Notes: generated by a model from the letters alone, not told the origin. Shown: positions 28,468 through 38,326, numbered from the stretch's first letter. The stretch: DNA of 64,000 nucleotides from Methylobacter sp. (GCA_028716975.1 JAQUOU010000010.1:62001-126000); one strand, 5' to 3'. Made by a program: numbers and translations.

Positions 28468-29079
28468 ATGAAAAATCAAACTCATTCATTTAAGGCTATT
28501 GCAGGCTTGGCGTTGGTTAGCACAATGCTGGTAGGTTCCCAGGCAAGCGCCAGCGACTCGGACAACATCAAATTCCCACTCGTGCGATCAGCTGTTTTAG
28601 GCAAAACGTGCGCTCCCTACGCTAAAGGCAGCGTAAGGGTCACTCCCTTTGGCAATGTAGAGGTTATGGATGTCAAAATCGAAGGATTACCCAAAAATAC
28701 CGAATTCGATGCTTTTGTAATCCAAGTACCTCATGCGCCTTTCGGCCTGTCATGGTATCCAGGCGATATTCAAACCAATAGCCGCGGGAAAGGCTATGCG
28801 CGTTTTATTGGCCGTTTCAATGAAGAAACTTTTATTGTGGCGCCGGATGTAGCCACTGCACCGCAAGTGCATGATACTGATGCGCCGGATAATCCTCAAA
28901 CGGCGCCGGTACATACCTATCATATTGGAGTTTGGTTTAATTCTCCAGCTGATGCACTAAAAGCCGGCTGCCCAGGCGGGACTACCCCGTTCAATGGCGA
29001 GCATACTGCCGGAATCCAAATATTGAACACTGGCACCTTTGCGGATGAAGAAGGACCGTTGCTGCAACTTAAACCTTAA
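28468..29079 (+). CDS. Exported protein of unknown function
   Basis: A 203-residue protein with a clear signal peptide (residues 1-28, cleavage after QASA). The mature part is beta-rich, with two cysteines (in KTCAPYAKG and AGCPGGT), which could form a disulfide. Histidines cluster in APVHTYHIGVWF. I do not recognise a family. AGGAAA lies about 8 bases before the ATG, and the region upstream is very AT-rich. It appears to be a single-gene unit. Confidence 0.7.
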   Translation: MKNQTHSFKAIAGLALVSTMLVGSQASASDSDNIKFPLVRSAVLGKTCAPYAKGSVRVTPFGNVEVMDVKIEGLPKNTEFDAFVIQVPHAPFGLSWYPGDIQTNSRGKGYARFIGRFNEETFIVAPDVATAPQVHDTDAPDNPQTAPVHTYHIGVWFNSPADALKAGCPGGTTPFNGEHTAGIQILNTGTFADEEGPLLQLKP

Positions 29080-29418
29080 TTTACTTGAGTTTGGGATAAA
29101 ACTGGAACGTCTACTTTGATAAGTTTAAATAAACAACATCAAGGTCTCATGGAATTTTGCTGGATGTCTTATTACCTAAGGCATTCAGCCTATTTTCTTG
29201 CTACTCAAAAGCCCGTGCTGACCGTAAAATTTTCAAGTGATTTAAACCTCCCGATTTTTCATCCCAAGATTTAAAAGGGTTTGTTTAACTATAGACCGCT
29301 GTAGAGACGCGCAGGGCAACGCTATAATGGCATCGTTAGTTTTTGTTTCGAGCTACCATCGCAACCGATGATAACGGCTATAGAGCGGTAGTGCCGTTTG
29401 TTTAAACACATCCGGCCG
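29080..29418. other. Intergenic region between convergent genes
   Basis: No gene is supported on either strand, and no convincing terminator hairpin with a T-run is seen for either flanking gene. Confidence 0.4.
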
Positions 29419-30183
29419 TCAGACTTTTTCAGTAACGAAAACACCTGTTTTAGTCATGAACTCGGCTGTCAAAAATGCCGCATGCACCAAGAAGTGCGCC
29501 CCATTCGCTCGTACTGAGACAACATGAGCTATTCCTTTTAGATGACTGGAATCGAACTTAAGAATCTGTCCAACCCTTGCCCCATAGGCTGTGTGCATAC
29601 TGATGCCGGAGGGCGACAGATCGCATAATCGCGCTGAAAAGCCGGCATGAGGCCAGCGTGGAAAGATGATGAGAACGCCTACTTTCTTAATCCGTGGCAC
29701 GGCTCGCCGGCCAAATATCTCACGGAGGCGCTGATTCGTAATTGGCTGGGATGGCGTTAGAGGACTTGAACAATTGCTACATTGTTTATTGGCTTTGGGC
29801 GACTGAACAAGCAATGTTCCACAGAAAAGACAACGATTCTGCGCTGTAGCCGATTCAGGCCGACTCTCATCCCGGCCTGACCGGTAGCTACCGTGACTTC
29901 GGGATGTTGTGGGCTTAGGCGTTTCGAAGGGTGCTTTATTAGCGGAGTGTGTACGGGCCTGGCTGTTGCGCGAGTGCACTAGATTGTCGTACTGCTTGCG
30001 TTTTTGGGGATCGCTGAGCACGACATAGGCTTGATTCACCAGCACTGCAGTGGCGTGGTCTCCCCCCAGATCGGGATGGACTTTGAGTTTGGTCATCAAG
30101 CTGCGGTAGCTCGCTTTGATGACCTCGTGAGGCGCCTCCGGCTGTACATGCAGGATACGGTAAAAATTGCGTCGATTATCCAT
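29419..30183 (-). CDS. J-domain, zinc-ribbon and PilZ fusion protein
   Basis: 254 residues from the ATG at 30183, chosen because the J-domain begins at once (NFYRILHVQPEA). An earlier in-frame ATG at 30294 adds an unrelated stretch. The J-domain (about 6-70) keeps the HPD motif at 36-38 (KVHPDLGG). A Ser/Arg/Thr-rich linker follows. Cys118, Cys121, Cys135 and Cys138 form a CxxC...CxxC zinc ribbon. A PilZ domain (about 158-242) has RxxxR at Arg160-Arg164 and DxSxxG at 188-193, the two halves of the c-di-GMP site. I infer c-di-GMP-dependent recruitment of an Hsp70. Confidence 0.85.
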   Translation of the reverse strand: MDNRRNFYRILHVQPEAPHEVIKASYRSLMTKLKVHPDLGGDHATAVLVNQAYVVLSDPQKRKQYDNLVHSRNSQARTHSANKAPFETPKPTTSRSHGSYRSGRDESRPESATAQNRCLFCGTLLVQSPKANKQCSNCSSPLTPSQPITNQRLREIFGRRAVPRIKKVGVLIIFPRWPHAGFSARLCDLSPSGISMHTAYGARVGQILKFDSSHLKGIAHVVSVRANGAHFLVHAAFLTAEFMTKTGVFVTEKV

Positions 30184-30339
30184 GCTTTCTAGAGAATTTA
30201 ATGAGTTGTCAAGCAGTATAGACCAGATGAGGCATTTGAAAAAACTTATGCTTGGGGTAAATAATTTAGAAGGATATCCGCATCTGACTAACAAAGAAAT
30301 CCTCTAAGATGTTTGCCATTTTCATCCGCAAAGCCCAAT

Positions 30340-31041
30340 AGAGCAGGATTAACAGACGATGATCGGCAAATATTATATGAACACCTTGTATTGGATCCGC
30401 GAGTTTACATGAGTTCTGTAGAAAAATGCCGGGGTTTTCTGAGCGTCGTGCTGTGGATTTTGCGTAGCGCTGGGCAGGGGCGGTTAGTGCCGGCCGCACT
30501 GGGCAAATGGAACTCCGTGTTCAATCGCTTTTCGAGGTGGTGCAAACAAGGTATTTGACGGAACTTGCCGCGTGGCTGTAGCCAATACCCCGATTTGCAA
30601 CACATCTTGATCGACAGTACGATCACTCGCGTCCACGTCTGGGCGGCTGGAGCCGCGGCGGAGCCATGCGAAAGCTGAAGCTTTGAGGCGCTCGAAAAGA
30701 GGTTATACGACCAAGATTCACGCCATTCCCGATGTCCTTGGCAAGCAGAGGCGTTGTTGCAGTGCACCGCGTCCGAGGTGAGTGCTCTTCTTGCAGCTAA
30801 AGGCTGTGACAGCGATGCGTTTGTCGAGGCCATCCGGAAACAAGGTCTGCAACCGGTTATCCCCTCGCCGCAACTAGCTTGCAGCACGTGAGTATGATGG
30901 GTTGGTTTATAAAGAACACCACCTGATCGAGTGTTTCTTCCGGAAAATCAAACACTATCACCGTGTGTGTTCACGACTTGAAAAGCTCTTCAGAAATTAC
31001 AGAGGTTTTATCCACTTCGATTCAGCTCTGATTTGGCTGTG
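30340..31041 (+). pseudogene. Decayed IS5-family transposase
   Basis: Pieces in different frames line up with an IS5-type (IS427-like) transposase: LTDDDRQ, VLWILRS, LGKWNSVFNRFSRW, QYPDLQHILIDSTITRVH, LLAAKGCDSDAFVEAI, YKEHHLIECFFRKIKHY and FIHFDSALIWL. Stops and frameshifts separate them. No terminal inverted repeats are obvious. Confidence 0.85.
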
Positions 31042-31063
31042 ATGAAATGTCAACAGAACCTAG

Positions 31064-32764
31064 TTAAATTCCTTTTAATTTATCTAACAGGCTAGCTGCT
31101 GCTTTTTTTTCTGGAAAATTCTGCTCTGACTTTCCTATGGTTTCTAATATTTCAATGGCTTTTTTCTTATTGTCGTTAGCGGCATAAGCTTCCGCCAGGT
31201 GAAACTGGATGTCGTTTACTTGGGGTGCTAATGCTACTGCTTTTTCGAGTATTGCCAAGCCTTCTTCTTCTTCGCCTTGTTTAATTAAGATATAGCCATA
31301 AGTGTCTACAATTGCAGCTGATTCAGGAGCCTGAGTATAAGCTTTTTTCGCCAGCTCTATGGCTTGTGGATTATTTTGTTGTGAATAAATCCATGCCAGA
31401 TTATTTAATCCGAGTGCATTATCAGGCTGCTCAGCCAGCATCGCCTTGTAATGTGTTTCAGCTTGTTTATAGTCATTTTGTTGTTGATAAACTGTAGCCA
31501 ATTTAAAATGAACGGCACTTTTTTTACTATGTTTTACCAGCTCATCATTTAGAAATTTAATAGCATCAGGTATTTTTTTCTGTACAGTCATTAAATCCAC
31601 TATGGTAAACATTATCTTATCATTCGGCTGTATTTGATAGGCTTGCTGATAGGTATCCAGCGCCTTATCCCATTTTTTTTCCTCTACATATATTTCACCT
31701 TTTAGCAACGTGCCTAATCCTAATTTTGGAAACAGGGTATCAATTTTATTGGCTAACTCTAATGCTTCTGTATAACGCTTCAGTTTAATTAGATAAGCAG
31801 CTTTAAAAAGAAACCCTTCCGGTTTATCGGGTGCTATCTCTGCAGCTTCATCAAATAATTTAAATACCTCTTTTTCTTTATCAGGATGCTCGCTCAGTAA
31901 TTTGGCTAATAATAATCGATTGTATATATCTTGTTTTTCCTGATCAATAACCTGATGAAGGGTTTCTTCTGCTGCTGGTTTTTTGTTATTAACAATTTGA
32001 GCCTGGGCTAGTATGGAAAGTGCCGAGCTGTTATTGGGATATCGCTTGACTAAGTCGTCACTTAATGAGAGAGCTTTCTCCGGTTGTTGCCGGCTTGCAT
32101 AAAACTTTCCTAAATTTTTGACTGCTTCAATTTCAGCCGTGACATTGCCCTTAACTTTTTCAAGCGCAATTAATAAAATGTTTTCTACTTCCTCATTATT
32201 TTTTTCTTTACTGGCAATATCAGCTAATAAAAGATAAGCATTGATAGTTTTCTCATTAATGGCCAGTGTTTTATTGGCATAATCCTTGGCTTTGTCCAGG
32301 TTTCCATTTTCCAAAGCCAGCTTTGCCACTCCAAGATGCGCGAGGATATTTTTTGGATCCAATTGAATTGCTTTTTGATAGCTTTGTTCGGCAGAAGCCG
32401 TATCTTTCTCTAACGTATCTAACAACGCCTGTAAATTATAAAATTCAGGTTCATCGGGGTTTTGTTTTAATAAGGTGGAAATTTTTTTTCCGGCTTCGGC
32501 AAGCCGGTTTTGTCTTAAAAGATCGAGTGCCTCAAGATAATTTTCTTTCTTATCTTTTATTTCAGCTTGCTGGAATGATTCTAAAATTGAATGAGAATTC
32601 TCTGTGCCATCATTCAAAGGCGCCCTTAGTCCAGGATTATTAACAGTATTTGGCTCAGGGCTCAGCAGGTCAAAATTTGCAGCCATGACTAGGGAACTGG
32701 AAGCCAGGAGGCCAACAGTTATTGTCATGAGACAGTGTTGTAGAGTTACTGTTTTATTTTTCAT
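31064..32764 (-). CDS. TPR-repeat protein, PrsT-like
   Basis: A 566-residue exported protein with a signal peptide (about 1-28, LVMAANF). It then has about twelve TPR-like repeats from residue 75 to the end. The C-terminal repeats, such as LGLNNLAWIYSQQNNP and AAIVDTYGYILIKQGE, are typical of PrsT-type proteins that accompany PEP-CTERM/exosortase loci. A related protein starts at the left edge of the window. No exosortase gene is in the window. AAGG lies upstream of the ATG. It probably works as a periplasmic scaffold in envelope or polysaccharide assembly. Confidence 0.8.
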   Translation of the reverse strand: MKNKTVTLQHCLMTITVGLLASSSLVMAANFDLLSPEPNTVNNPGLRAPLNDGTENSHSILESFQQAEIKDKKENYLEALDLLRQNRLAEAGKKISTLLKQNPDEPEFYNLQALLDTLEKDTASAEQSYQKAIQLDPKNILAHLGVAKLALENGNLDKAKDYANKTLAINEKTINAYLLLADIASKEKNNEEVENILLIALEKVKGNVTAEIEAVKNLGKFYASRQQPEKALSLSDDLVKRYPNNSSALSILAQAQIVNNKKPAAEETLHQVIDQEKQDIYNRLLLAKLLSEHPDKEKEVFKLFDEAAEIAPDKPEGFLFKAAYLIKLKRYTEALELANKIDTLFPKLGLGTLLKGEIYVEEKKWDKALDTYQQAYQIQPNDKIMFTIVDLMTVQKKIPDAIKFLNDELVKHSKKSAVHFKLATVYQQQNDYKQAETHYKAMLAEQPDNALGLNNLAWIYSQQNNPQAIELAKKAYTQAPESAAIVDTYGYILIKQGEEEEGLAILEKAVALAPQVNDIQFHLAEAYAANDNKKKAIEILETIGKSEQNFPEKKAAASLLDKLKGI

Positions 32765-33151
32765 TAGCTTACCTTATTTAAATGTTAATGATCAGCATAG
32801 GATATCTTCCTTAATATTTATTCCTAAGCATATTAGCCAATATCCTTGCAAAGTACTGGCTGGTGTATCGGTCTGAATAGTTTAGCGGCTTTTCATTATA
32901 TTGTTTTTAGAGTCAATCAGTATTTTTGGTCGAGTATTTTAATACATGGAAAACTTTTCAAATTAATGTCGTTTAATGCTGATGGAATTAGCCTAATAGC
33001 TTAGGCAATTGAGGAAAAAAGCTGTCTCTAAAGCAGGCATACCGATTCGACACAATCGAACATTGTATCCTGCATCTAAATCTGATACAACGCTGCCTAT
33101 TACAGAGTTATCACTTATCGCAGTATGAATTATTATACCGGAATGGCTTGA
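32765..33151. other. Divergent promoter region
   Basis: 387 bases between the leftward TPR gene and the rightward lipid kinase. AT-rich, no gene, no distinct operator that I can name. Confidence 0.4.
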
Positions 33152-34045
33152 ATGGCTAAACGTAACGCTCTTTTTATCTCCAATAAAGACAGTAGCAAGG
33201 GGGATAATAATCTCAATATAGCTGTTGAGATTCTTAAAGGCTTAGGTGTTAACTTGATCATACAAGATTCGGAAAATCCTTCCCATACAGAGGATTTAAT
33301 CCGGCTAAACCATAACCAAGTCGATACCGTTATCCTGGCAGGCGGTGATGGAACCATGAGTTCCGCAGCGGGAGTGCTTTCGAAATACGGCCTTGCTCTT
33401 GGTATTTTGCCGATGGGGACTGCAAATGATTTGGCTAAAACTTTGAAAATTCCAGAAGCTATCGAATCAGCTGCAACAATAATTGCTAACGGTTGCCTAC
33501 ATTCTATAGACTTGGGCGAGGTTAATGGTCATTGCTTTATAAATGCGGCGCATATAGGTCTTGGCGTCAAGGTGAACAGCGTCTTAACCGATGATCTCAA
33601 AGCTCGCTGGGGGCGATTCAGTTATGCAAGAAGTTTAATTGAGGCATTCAAATCGATGCGTCCTTACCGCGCGGATATTATCTGCGACGGAGAAAACTTT
33701 ACTGTGCGTTCGATCCATGTCACTGTGGCCAACGGCAGGTTTTACGGAGGTGGTATGGCTTTATCAAAGGAAGCTTCAGTCGATGACGATAAACTTAGAA
33801 TCTTTAGTTTGGAACCGCAAAGTTTCTGGAGTTTTCTAAGTCACGCGGTAGTTATTCTGGGCAGTGAGTTAAAAGATCGCGAAGGTGTTTGGCTTCGGAG
33901 TGGGAAGGATCTTACAATTCAAACTTCCAGGCCGCTGGATATATGGGCGGATGGTGAGTTTATTTCCAGGACTCCCGCTCATTTCGAGTTGCGTCCGAAC
34001 AGCTTGCGGGTATACGTACCAAGCGATTATTTTACCCAGAGGTAA
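33152..34045 (+). CDS. YegS/DgkB-type lipid kinase
   Basis: A 297-residue diacylglycerol kinase catalytic-domain protein. The nucleotide-binding GGDGT is at residues 64-68, followed by LGILPMGTANDLAKTL and later GGGMALSKEA. It probably phosphorylates a lipid substrate such as diacylglycerol at the membrane face. The substrate cannot be told from sequence. The next gene starts 6 bases after its stop. Confidence 0.9.
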   Translation: MAKRNALFISNKDSSKGDNNLNIAVEILKGLGVNLIIQDSENPSHTEDLIRLNHNQVDTVILAGGDGTMSSAAGVLSKYGLALGILPMGTANDLAKTLKIPEAIESAATIIANGCLHSIDLGEVNGHCFINAAHIGLGVKVNSVLTDDLKARWGRFSYARSLIEAFKSMRPYRADIICDGENFTVRSIHVTVANGRFYGGGMALSKEASVDDDKLRIFSLEPQSFWSFLSHAVVILGSELKDREGVWLRSGKDLTIQTSRPLDIWADGEFISRTPAHFELRPNSLRVYVPSDYFTQR

Positions 34046-34051
34046 CTTGTA

Positions 34052-34477
34052 ATGTTGAGAACTGAGAAACAGGCTACCCTTAATAATATTATTAATTCAA
34101 CCCTTAAATCGATTGAACATTATCGCTGGGCCGCAGATTCCCTTAATGATGAACAAATCGGGAATTTACTCTATGAGTCGGCTTTGGAACGAGAAATGAT
34201 CGTGGATAAGCTGGCGCCACAGATGTATAAGCTGGGGGATTTGCCTTCCTCGCCTGACCCGGAAAAATTGGCTGTGGAAGAAATTTTTACCAAATTAAAA
34301 GCTACATTTTCACATAACGAAAAAGATGTGCTGTTAACCCGTTTAAACGAGTTTGACTCACTTGTTCTCCAAGAAATCAGGTATGCTTTTAACCTGGATT
34401 TCGAAGAGGAAACGATAGAAATACTCCAGGCGCTTAAAGAATTGGTAGTCAACACCTCTAGGAAACTAGCCGGTTGA
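34052..34477 (+). CDS. Four-helix protein (DUF2383/PA2169-like)
   Basis: A 141-residue, largely helical acidic protein. Helices with Glu and His at ferritin-like spacing (IEHYRWAADSLNDE, ESALEREMIVDKL, VLQEIRYAF) recall the PA2169/DUF2383 family. That assignment is tentative. The very short gap to the lipid kinase suggests a two-gene operon. Confidence 0.6.
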   Translation: MLRTEKQATLNNIINSTLKSIEHYRWAADSLNDEQIGNLLYESALEREMIVDKLAPQMYKLGDLPSSPDPEKLAVEEIFTKLKATFSHNEKDVLLTRLNEFDSLVLQEIRYAFNLDFEEETIEILQALKELVVNTSRKLAG

Positions 34478-34551
34478 TAATATCCAGTCCATCAATAACA
34501 GTCCGTGGATAAATTCAATTTACTAATATTATTTCAACCGGATACGCCGTT

Positions 34552-34734
34552 TTAAGTACCCCGCGGGCCCATTAGCCACCACAATATCAAACCGATAATA
34601 GGCATCAGCAGAATTAAAACTACCCATAATGCCTTTTTACCGTTTGAGTCACTGCTTTTCAGCACACTCACGATGGCCCAAATATCCAGAACTAAAATAA
34701 TGAGACCCAGAAGGCCGCCCACTTCAATGCCCAT
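34552..34734 (-). CDS. Small PLDc_N-type membrane protein
   Basis: A 60-residue protein with two membrane helices. The second is followed by IGLILWWLMGPRG, the signature of the short PLDc N-terminal (phospholipase-D nuclease N) family. AGGAGG lies before the ATG. The function of these small proteins is unknown. Confidence 0.8.
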   Translation of the reverse strand: MGIEVGGLLGLIILVLDIWAIVSVLKSSDSNGKKALWVVLILLMPIIGLILWWLMGPRGT

Positions 34735-35097
34735 ATTTCCTCCTAACCGAATTATTCTTGAGTTGTAAAAAATATTTTAATATAAATATGCTCATTATTC
34801 CATGCACCCGAACCGTATTGTCTCCGCTTGCATTAAGAATAAGTATCAGGTGGCTTATCAATAATTGAGTAATTCATATTGAAGACATAGTATTTAATTT
34901 TTACTTAAAATAATGAATAACCGATTAATTTAAAGCTCATAATTAATATAATAGGTACCGGTTATGCCTATTCAAGAGTATCATAAAATTATAAACAGGA
35001 AGCCGGGATAGCTATTATCAATTGACTCATACAATGAAATTGCATATATGATTGATAATATTCTGCTATGGTTCAGAATATTTTTAAAACTATAATC
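34735..35097. other. AT-rich intergenic region
   Basis: 363 bases between divergent genes, with no open frame of note. It presumably holds two promoters. Confidence 0.4.
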
Positions 35098-35535
35098 ATG
35101 AAATTCAAACTCATTTTTTATATTATTTTTATGACTCTAACCGTAAATTCCGAAGCAAATTCAGAATCACGAATAAAACTGCCGTTATGCCCGAAAAGCC
35201 CTAACTGCGTTTCAAGTCAGGCTACGGATAAAGATCATTTTATTGCACCGTTTAAAATTAGCGGTAAAGCTGAAGATGCATGGACGGCATTAAAGAAAGC
35301 ACTTATAGGCCAGAGTCGCACAGTTATTACAAAAGAAACCGAACAGACTTTACATGCTGAAGCGACCAGTCTGGTTTTTCGCTTTGTTGATGATATTGAT
35401 GTGATTCTTGACAGCAATGCCTACCTTATTCATATGCGTTCCGCTTCCCGAACCGGTTATAGTGACTTTGGCGTTAATCGCAAGCGTATAGAATCGCTGC
35501 GTTCGCAATTGCAACAGGCGCATGTCATAGATTGA
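35098..35535 (+). CDS. DUF1499 family exported protein
   Basis: 145 residues from the ATG at 35098. An in-frame start 10 codons earlier gives a poorer signal peptide. The signal covers residues 1-20. The mature part has the DUF1499 features CPKSPNCVSSQA near the N-terminus, FRFVDDIDVIL, and the C-terminal RSASRTGYSDFGVNRKRIE. The family is widespread and of unknown function. It lies 99 bases before the photolyase gene and in the same direction. Confidence 0.88.
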   Translation: MKFKLIFYIIFMTLTVNSEANSESRIKLPLCPKSPNCVSSQATDKDHFIAPFKISGKAEDAWTALKKALIGQSRTVITKETEQTLHAEATSLVFRFVDDIDVILDSNAYLIHMRSASRTGYSDFGVNRKRIESLRSQLQQAHVID

Positions 35536-35634
35536 TTTATCGCCAGTCTACCAGACATAAAGCCTGACATTCCTGATCCGGTTCTGCATAATCCTGTCCA
35601 CATCAGGATAGGCCGTCTTTTAAAAAAATACCTT

Positions 35635-37011
35635 ATGGCTCAATATGCACTTTCTCTGTTTATCTTCCGGCGCGACCTGAGGATACAGGACAATACGGCG
35701 CTTAATGAAGCATTGCGGCTTTCGCAACAGGTAATTCCATGTTTTATTTTTGATCCCAGGCAAATTCAGCCGCATCCTTATAAAAGTAAACCGGCATTAC
35801 GGTTTATGTTGCAGTCTATTAAAGACCTTGAAGGGGAATTACAGGCAGTTGATGGAAAACTGGCGCTTTATCACGGTTTGCCTGAGCAGGTCATCAAGAT
35901 TGTTCATGAACAGCAGCATATACAAGCCGTATTTCTAAATCGCGATTACACGCCTTTCAGCAGGCAGCGTGATGATGATATCCAACATGTTTGCAAACAG
36001 CTTGGCATTAAATTTCATGGTCATTCCGATATTCTGCTAAACGAACCTGAGCAGATTATCAAACGGGATAAAACACCTTATAAGGTTTTTACTGCTTTTT
36101 ATAATAATTCCCGGCAAAATCCTGTTGCTTTGCCGCAAGCTTTAGTCAAGCATAGCTTTAAACACGTAGAGTCAGGATTTAAAACAGAGCAGCTTAATAT
36201 ATCATTTAAAAAATCAAGTAGCGAAGCCATAACGGGAGGACGTCATCAGGCCCTGGCGATACTCAATCAACTCCAGGATTATGCCGATTATCAGAAGACC
36301 AGGGATTTTCCGGCGCTACAGGGGACTAGTAAACTTTCGGCTCATTTAAAGTTTGGCACCTGCTCAATTCGCGAAGCTTATTATGCCATCACCGCGCAAC
36401 TTGGCAGCGAACATCCACTGCTAAGGCAATTGTACTGGCGCGATTTTTTCACCCATGTCGCTTATCATTTTTCCTATGTTTTCGGACACGCTTTTCTGGA
36501 AAAATTTGCTGAACTGCAGTGGGATAATAATCGTGATTTATTTCAAGCCTGGTGCCAAGGTAAAACCGGCTTCCCGATTGTGGACGCAGGGATGCGCGAA
36601 TTGAACGCTACCGGCTTTATGCATAACAGGGTGAGAATGATTGCCGCCTCGTTTCTGGTCAAGGATCTGCATATTGACTGGCGCTGGGGAGAAAGCTATT
36701 TTGCGCAGCACCTGGTTGATTATGATCCCTGCGTCAATAACGGAAACTGGCAGTGGGCTGCATCAACCGGTTGTGATGCGCAACCTTATTTCAGGACTTT
36801 TAATCCCTGGCTGCAACAGCAAAAATTCGACCCCGATTGCCGCTATATTTATCACTGGCTACCGGAACTTATAGAACTTCCTTCGAAAATCATTCATCAC
36901 TGGCATAAAAACCATTCACTTAGCAATTACCCGGCGCCGGTTATTAATCATGCCCGTGAAAGTCAAATAGCCAGGACAAGGTTCAAGGAAGCGGTATTCA
37001 GGCATCGATAG
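35635..37011 (+). CDS. phr: Deoxyribodipyrimidine photolyase
   Basis: A 458-residue class I CPD photolyase. The N-terminal antenna-binding domain starts LFIFRRDLRIQDNTAL. The C-terminal FAD domain includes TSKLSAHLKFGTCSIRE, YWRDFF, GFPIVDAGMREL, and WQWAASTGCDAQPYFR followed by TFNPW. It repairs UV-made pyrimidine dimers using light. Length and motifs are complete. Its neighbours (the TIGR01777 epimerase and lipocalin) often accompany phr in proteobacteria. Confidence 0.95.
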   Translation: MAQYALSLFIFRRDLRIQDNTALNEALRLSQQVIPCFIFDPRQIQPHPYKSKPALRFMLQSIKDLEGELQAVDGKLALYHGLPEQVIKIVHEQQHIQAVFLNRDYTPFSRQRDDDIQHVCKQLGIKFHGHSDILLNEPEQIIKRDKTPYKVFTAFYNNSRQNPVALPQALVKHSFKHVESGFKTEQLNISFKKSSSEAITGGRHQALAILNQLQDYADYQKTRDFPALQGTSKLSAHLKFGTCSIREAYYAITAQLGSEHPLLRQLYWRDFFTHVAYHFSYVFGHAFLEKFAELQWDNNRDLFQAWCQGKTGFPIVDAGMRELNATGFMHNRVRMIAASFLVKDLHIDWRWGESYFAQHLVDYDPCVNNGNWQWAASTGCDAQPYFRTFNPWLQQQKFDPDCRYIYHWLPELIELPSKIIHHWHKNHSLSNYPAPVINHARESQIARTRFKEAVFRHR

Positions 37012-37037
37012 CTGATTGATACCATCAGGCTGACGAA

Positions 37038-37946
37038 TTACTCATGATTTACGGATAATACCTGATTTAGTGCGGAAGCAAGATCGTTGTATTGAAATAT
37101 GAAACCCTTTACTAGCAGGCGTTCGGGGATGACTCTTTGGCTGCCTAACGCCAGGTCTGACATTTCACCCAGCAATATTTTTAGCAACCAGGCAGGAACC
37201 GGCAATAATGCAGGCCGCTTCAGGCATTGCGATAAAGTGCGGGTAAATTCACTATTGGTAACGGGATTGGGAGCCGTCGCGTTATAAGCGCCGGACATGG
37301 ATGTATCGGCTATCATGGCCTGGGCGATGTTAAGCCAGTCCTGGCGATGAATCCATGACATCCATTGCTTCCCATCACCCAAACGCCCTCCCAGCCCTAA
37401 ACGAAAAGGCAGCAGCATTCGTTGCAGCAAACCGCCTCCGTGAGCTAAAACCAATCCGGTTCTGATCAGGCAGACTCTAAGTCCGAACTGTTCAGCTTGC
37501 TTGGCTGCCGCTTCCCAATCGGCGCAAAGTTGATGGGAAAAATCCTGTCGTGGGAAAGACTGTTCTTTCAGTATCGTATCGCCTTGACTTCCATAGTAGC
37601 CGACTGCTGAGCCGCTGATTAATAGTTCGGGTTTGACAGCCATTCGGGCTATGCACCCTATAAGCTGTTCAGTCAATTCAATACGGCTATTCCTGATTAG
37701 CTGTTTACGAGCATCGCTCCAACGGGCCGCGAAAGTTGGTTCGCCTGCAAGATTGATAATGACCTGAAAAGAATCTTCAACTTTAAGCAATTTAAGATCA
37801 GCCAGCGCATCAATACCAGGTCCGCATATTTTTCCTACTTTATCAGGATTACGGCTTAAAACTGTAATTGCATTACCTTGTTCAGATAAACTTCGAACTA
37901 ATGCACTGCCAATAAAACCGGTGCCGCCTGTAATAAGGATTTTCAT
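37038..37946 (-). CDS. TIGR01777-type NAD-dependent epimerase family protein
   Basis: A 302-residue extended SDR with MKILITGGTGFIGSALVRSL at the N-terminus, NLAGEP near residue 65, SGSAVGYYG (the Ser...YxxxG region), and the C-terminal DUF1731-type tail with LLGEMSDLALGSQRVIPERL. E. coli YfcH belongs here. The substrate is unknown. It is convergent with phr. Confidence 0.9.
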   Translation of the reverse strand: MKILITGGTGFIGSALVRSLSEQGNAITVLSRNPDKVGKICGPGIDALADLKLLKVEDSFQVIINLAGEPTFAARWSDARKQLIRNSRIELTEQLIGCIARMAVKPELLISGSAVGYYGSQGDTILKEQSFPRQDFSHQLCADWEAAAKQAEQFGLRVCLIRTGLVLAHGGGLLQRMLLPFRLGLGGRLGDGKQWMSWIHRQDWLNIAQAMIADTSMSGAYNATAPNPVTNSEFTRTLSQCLKRPALLPVPAWLLKILLGEMSDLALGSQRVIPERLLVKGFIFQYNDLASALNQVLSVNHE

Positions 37947-38093
37947 AATTAGGCCCTCACAATCATATAAATTAATTTAAATTTATTGAAGTAATGCGAA
38001 CCGGATAATGACAGTAAAGCGGGAGTTAAACCAGTAAATTATGGGTTCATACATTTGCGCAAGAATCTTGTATAAATATTGTACAGATATAAG

Positions 38094-38160
38094 TTGACAA
38101 TGCTGGGATCTAAAAGTAAGTTACGCTTATAGGGTTATTTATTTTTCGGACAGTTTGACA
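38094..38160 (+). promoter_or_regulatory. Two TTGACA promoter-like boxes
   Basis: Perfect TTGACA boxes lie at 38094-38099 and 38155-38160. Each has a weaker TAAG-type -10 at 16-17 bases. They precede the structured leader at 38191-38326. Assignment is by eye only. Confidence 0.4.
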
Positions 38161-38190
38161 ACGTGTTTTAAAGAAATAAGTGTTGATTCG

Positions 38191-38326
38191 GTGAGTGAGT
38201 TACGCCAAAAACAGGTATTTAAACTTTCAATAATTTCCAGACTCAAAGCCTTCGAGAAGTCATGGACTTACTCACTATCCTCCTCTATAAACCCTCCTGT
38301 GCTGTCTATAAGGAGGGTCTTTTTTT
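38191..38326 (+). ncRNA. Candidate structured leader or small RNA ending in a terminator
   Basis: GTGAGTGAGT (38191-38200) pairs with ACTTACTCAC (38266-38275), closing a region of about 85 bases. A textbook intrinsic terminator follows at 38291-38326. The next gene begins only 20 bases after it. This is either a leader controlled by termination (riboswitch or attenuator) or a small RNA. An internal GACTCAAAGCC loosely recalls the GEMM c-di-GMP riboswitch core, but I cannot align the rest. Confidence 0.4.
38291..38326 (+). terminator. Intrinsic terminator
   Basis: A perfect 7-bp stem ACCCTCC/GGAGGGT with a 14-base loop, followed by C and seven T. It sits upstream of the membrane protein gene, with no gene ending before it on this strand. 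Confidence 0.85.
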
